From NCBI GenBank assembly GCA_021796055.1, contig JAJYOS010000391.1, positions 1 to 6,468 of the forward strand: a stretch of DNA of 6,468 bases. Reading direction: 5' to 3'. Below the pieces are notes generated by a model. It had not been told where the DNA came from and made no database searches. It worked only from the letters and a program-made list of their open reading frames with translations. Positions 6,105 through 6,468 of this stretch are shown one piece after another (positions within the stretch are counted from its first letter, which is position 1; each line of letters begins with the position of its first letter). Source of the stretch: Bacteroidota bacterium. GTDB lineage: Bacteria > Bacteroidota > Kryptoniia > Kryptoniales > JAKASW01. Position numbers and translations under genes: made by a program.

Positions 6105-6153
6105 GTCAATTGGAATGAGAGTCACGAATTATTCCTCCATCTGAAGACATGAA

Positions 6154-6468
6154 TCACACGTTTCTTTGTCTCGCCGCCTCATACAATACTACCCCCACGG
6201 AACTGGCGACATTTATCGAGTCGACATCGTTTTTCATCGGTATCTTGATGCGGTCATCGCAAGCTGCAAGCACGCGCGGCGAAATCCCATCACCTTCACT
6301 CCCGAATACGAAGCAGGCATTGCCGGTCAGGTCTGATTCTGTAACGCCAAGGGATCCCGACTGAGGATGAGCTGCAAATACCCTGAAGCCGAGCTCGCTC
6401 CGCAACCTCTGCAATGTCTCGACAAGAACATCACTCCTGGCAACAGGCAGTTGGAAAATGGTGGTGAG
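6154..6468 (-). CDS. TrmH/SpoU-family RNA 2'-O-methyltransferase, C-terminal part
   Basis: This is a SAM-dependent SPOUT methyltransferase that probably methylates a ribose 2'-OH in tRNA or rRNA; the substrate cannot be told from this part. The last 104 residues are visible and the start lies beyond 6468. They include FQLPVAR near the edge, the motif-2 loop FVFGSEGDGIS (53-63 of the visible part) and motif 3, which runs from IPMKNDVDSINVASS to VGVVLYEAARQR (76-102). These form the SAM-binding trefoil knot. The protein ends just after motif 3, as usual. It is co-directional with the hyp genes but 245 bases away, with promoter-like sequence between, so it is probably a separate unit. Confidence 0.93.
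   Translation of the reverse strand, partial: LTTIFQLPVARSDVLVETLQRLRSELGFRVFAAHPQSGSLGVTESDLTGNACFVFGSEGDGISPRVLAACDDRIKIPMKNDVDSINVASSVGVVLYEAARQRNV

Larger units (their letters stand above)
5909..6153. other. Intergenic region between the RNA methyltransferase gene and hypC
   Basis: This 245-base stretch has no recognisable gene. It holds a candidate sigma-54 promoter, an inverted repeat about 100 bases further upstream and a weak terminator-like hairpin. Two overlapping minus-strand frames are open: 6125-6030 (31 codons, GTG start, GGAGGA 7 bases upstream) and 6109-5957 (50 codons, TTG start, no Shine-Dalgarno, in frame with hypC apart from one TGA). The plus strand is also open and protein-like in the register complementary to the second frame. 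At most one of these frames can be real, and none has a recognised product. Confidence 0.6.

Noticed and set aside
1..6468. CRISPR arrays, tRNA or rRNA genes, insertion sequences, toxin-antitoxin or defence genes
   Set aside because: I saw no regularly spaced repeats, tRNA-like cloverleaf, transposase motifs or relevant protein motifs on either strand.

Overview
The window is one end of a bacterial hydrogenase-maturation (hyp) operon. Every confident gene is on the minus strand. In transcription order they are: the 3' end of a TrmH/SpoU-family RNA 2'-O-methyltransferase (6468-6154), a 245-base intergenic region (6153-5909), hypC, hypA, hypB, hypF, hypD and the 5' part of hypE, which runs off the window at a HindIII site (AAGCTT, bases 1-6). 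The organism is a bacterium with roughly balanced base composition by eye and clear AGGAGG-type ribosome binding sites. The short repeat-like sequence at the end of hypF reminds me of intergenic repeats in Bacteroidota/Ignavibacteriota-type assemblies, but I cannot assign a phylum from this sequence.

Together these proteins build and insert the NiFe(CN)2CO centre of [NiFe]-hydrogenases. HypF makes a carbamoyl-adenylate from carbamoyl phosphate and passes the carbamoyl group to the C-terminal Cys of HypE. HypE dehydrates it to a thiocyanate. The HypC-HypD complex receives the cyanide, assembles Fe(CN)2CO and delivers it to the large-subunit precursor. HypA and HypB then insert nickel. All six core Hyp proteins are present and look intact, except that HypE is cut by the window edge. 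No hydrogenase structural gene or maturation protease is visible here.

The operon is tight: hypC/hypA overlap by 8 bases and hypB/hypF overlap by about 22. The exceptions are three gaps. The hypA-hypB gap (94 bases) and the hypD-hypE gap (81 bases) each contain a small, protein-like reading frame with a GTG start and a well-spaced Shine-Dalgarno. The 44-codon one (1016-882) bridges hypD and hypE almost exactly and is the most interesting unexplained item. The hypF-hypD gap (48 bases) carries a hairpin and, with the hypF 3' end, looks repeat-derived. hypF and hypD are in the same frame, separated by a single stop, and hypD has no visible Shine-Dalgarno.

The intergenic region before hypC holds a good candidate sigma-54 (-24/-12) promoter, an upstream inverted repeat at enhancer distance, a weak terminator-like hairpin, and overlapping small frames whose coding status is unclear. 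I see no RNA genes, insertion sequences, CRISPR arrays or defence genes. Apart from the small frames this is a recognisable hyp operon, and I do not find convincing evidence of a wholly new system.
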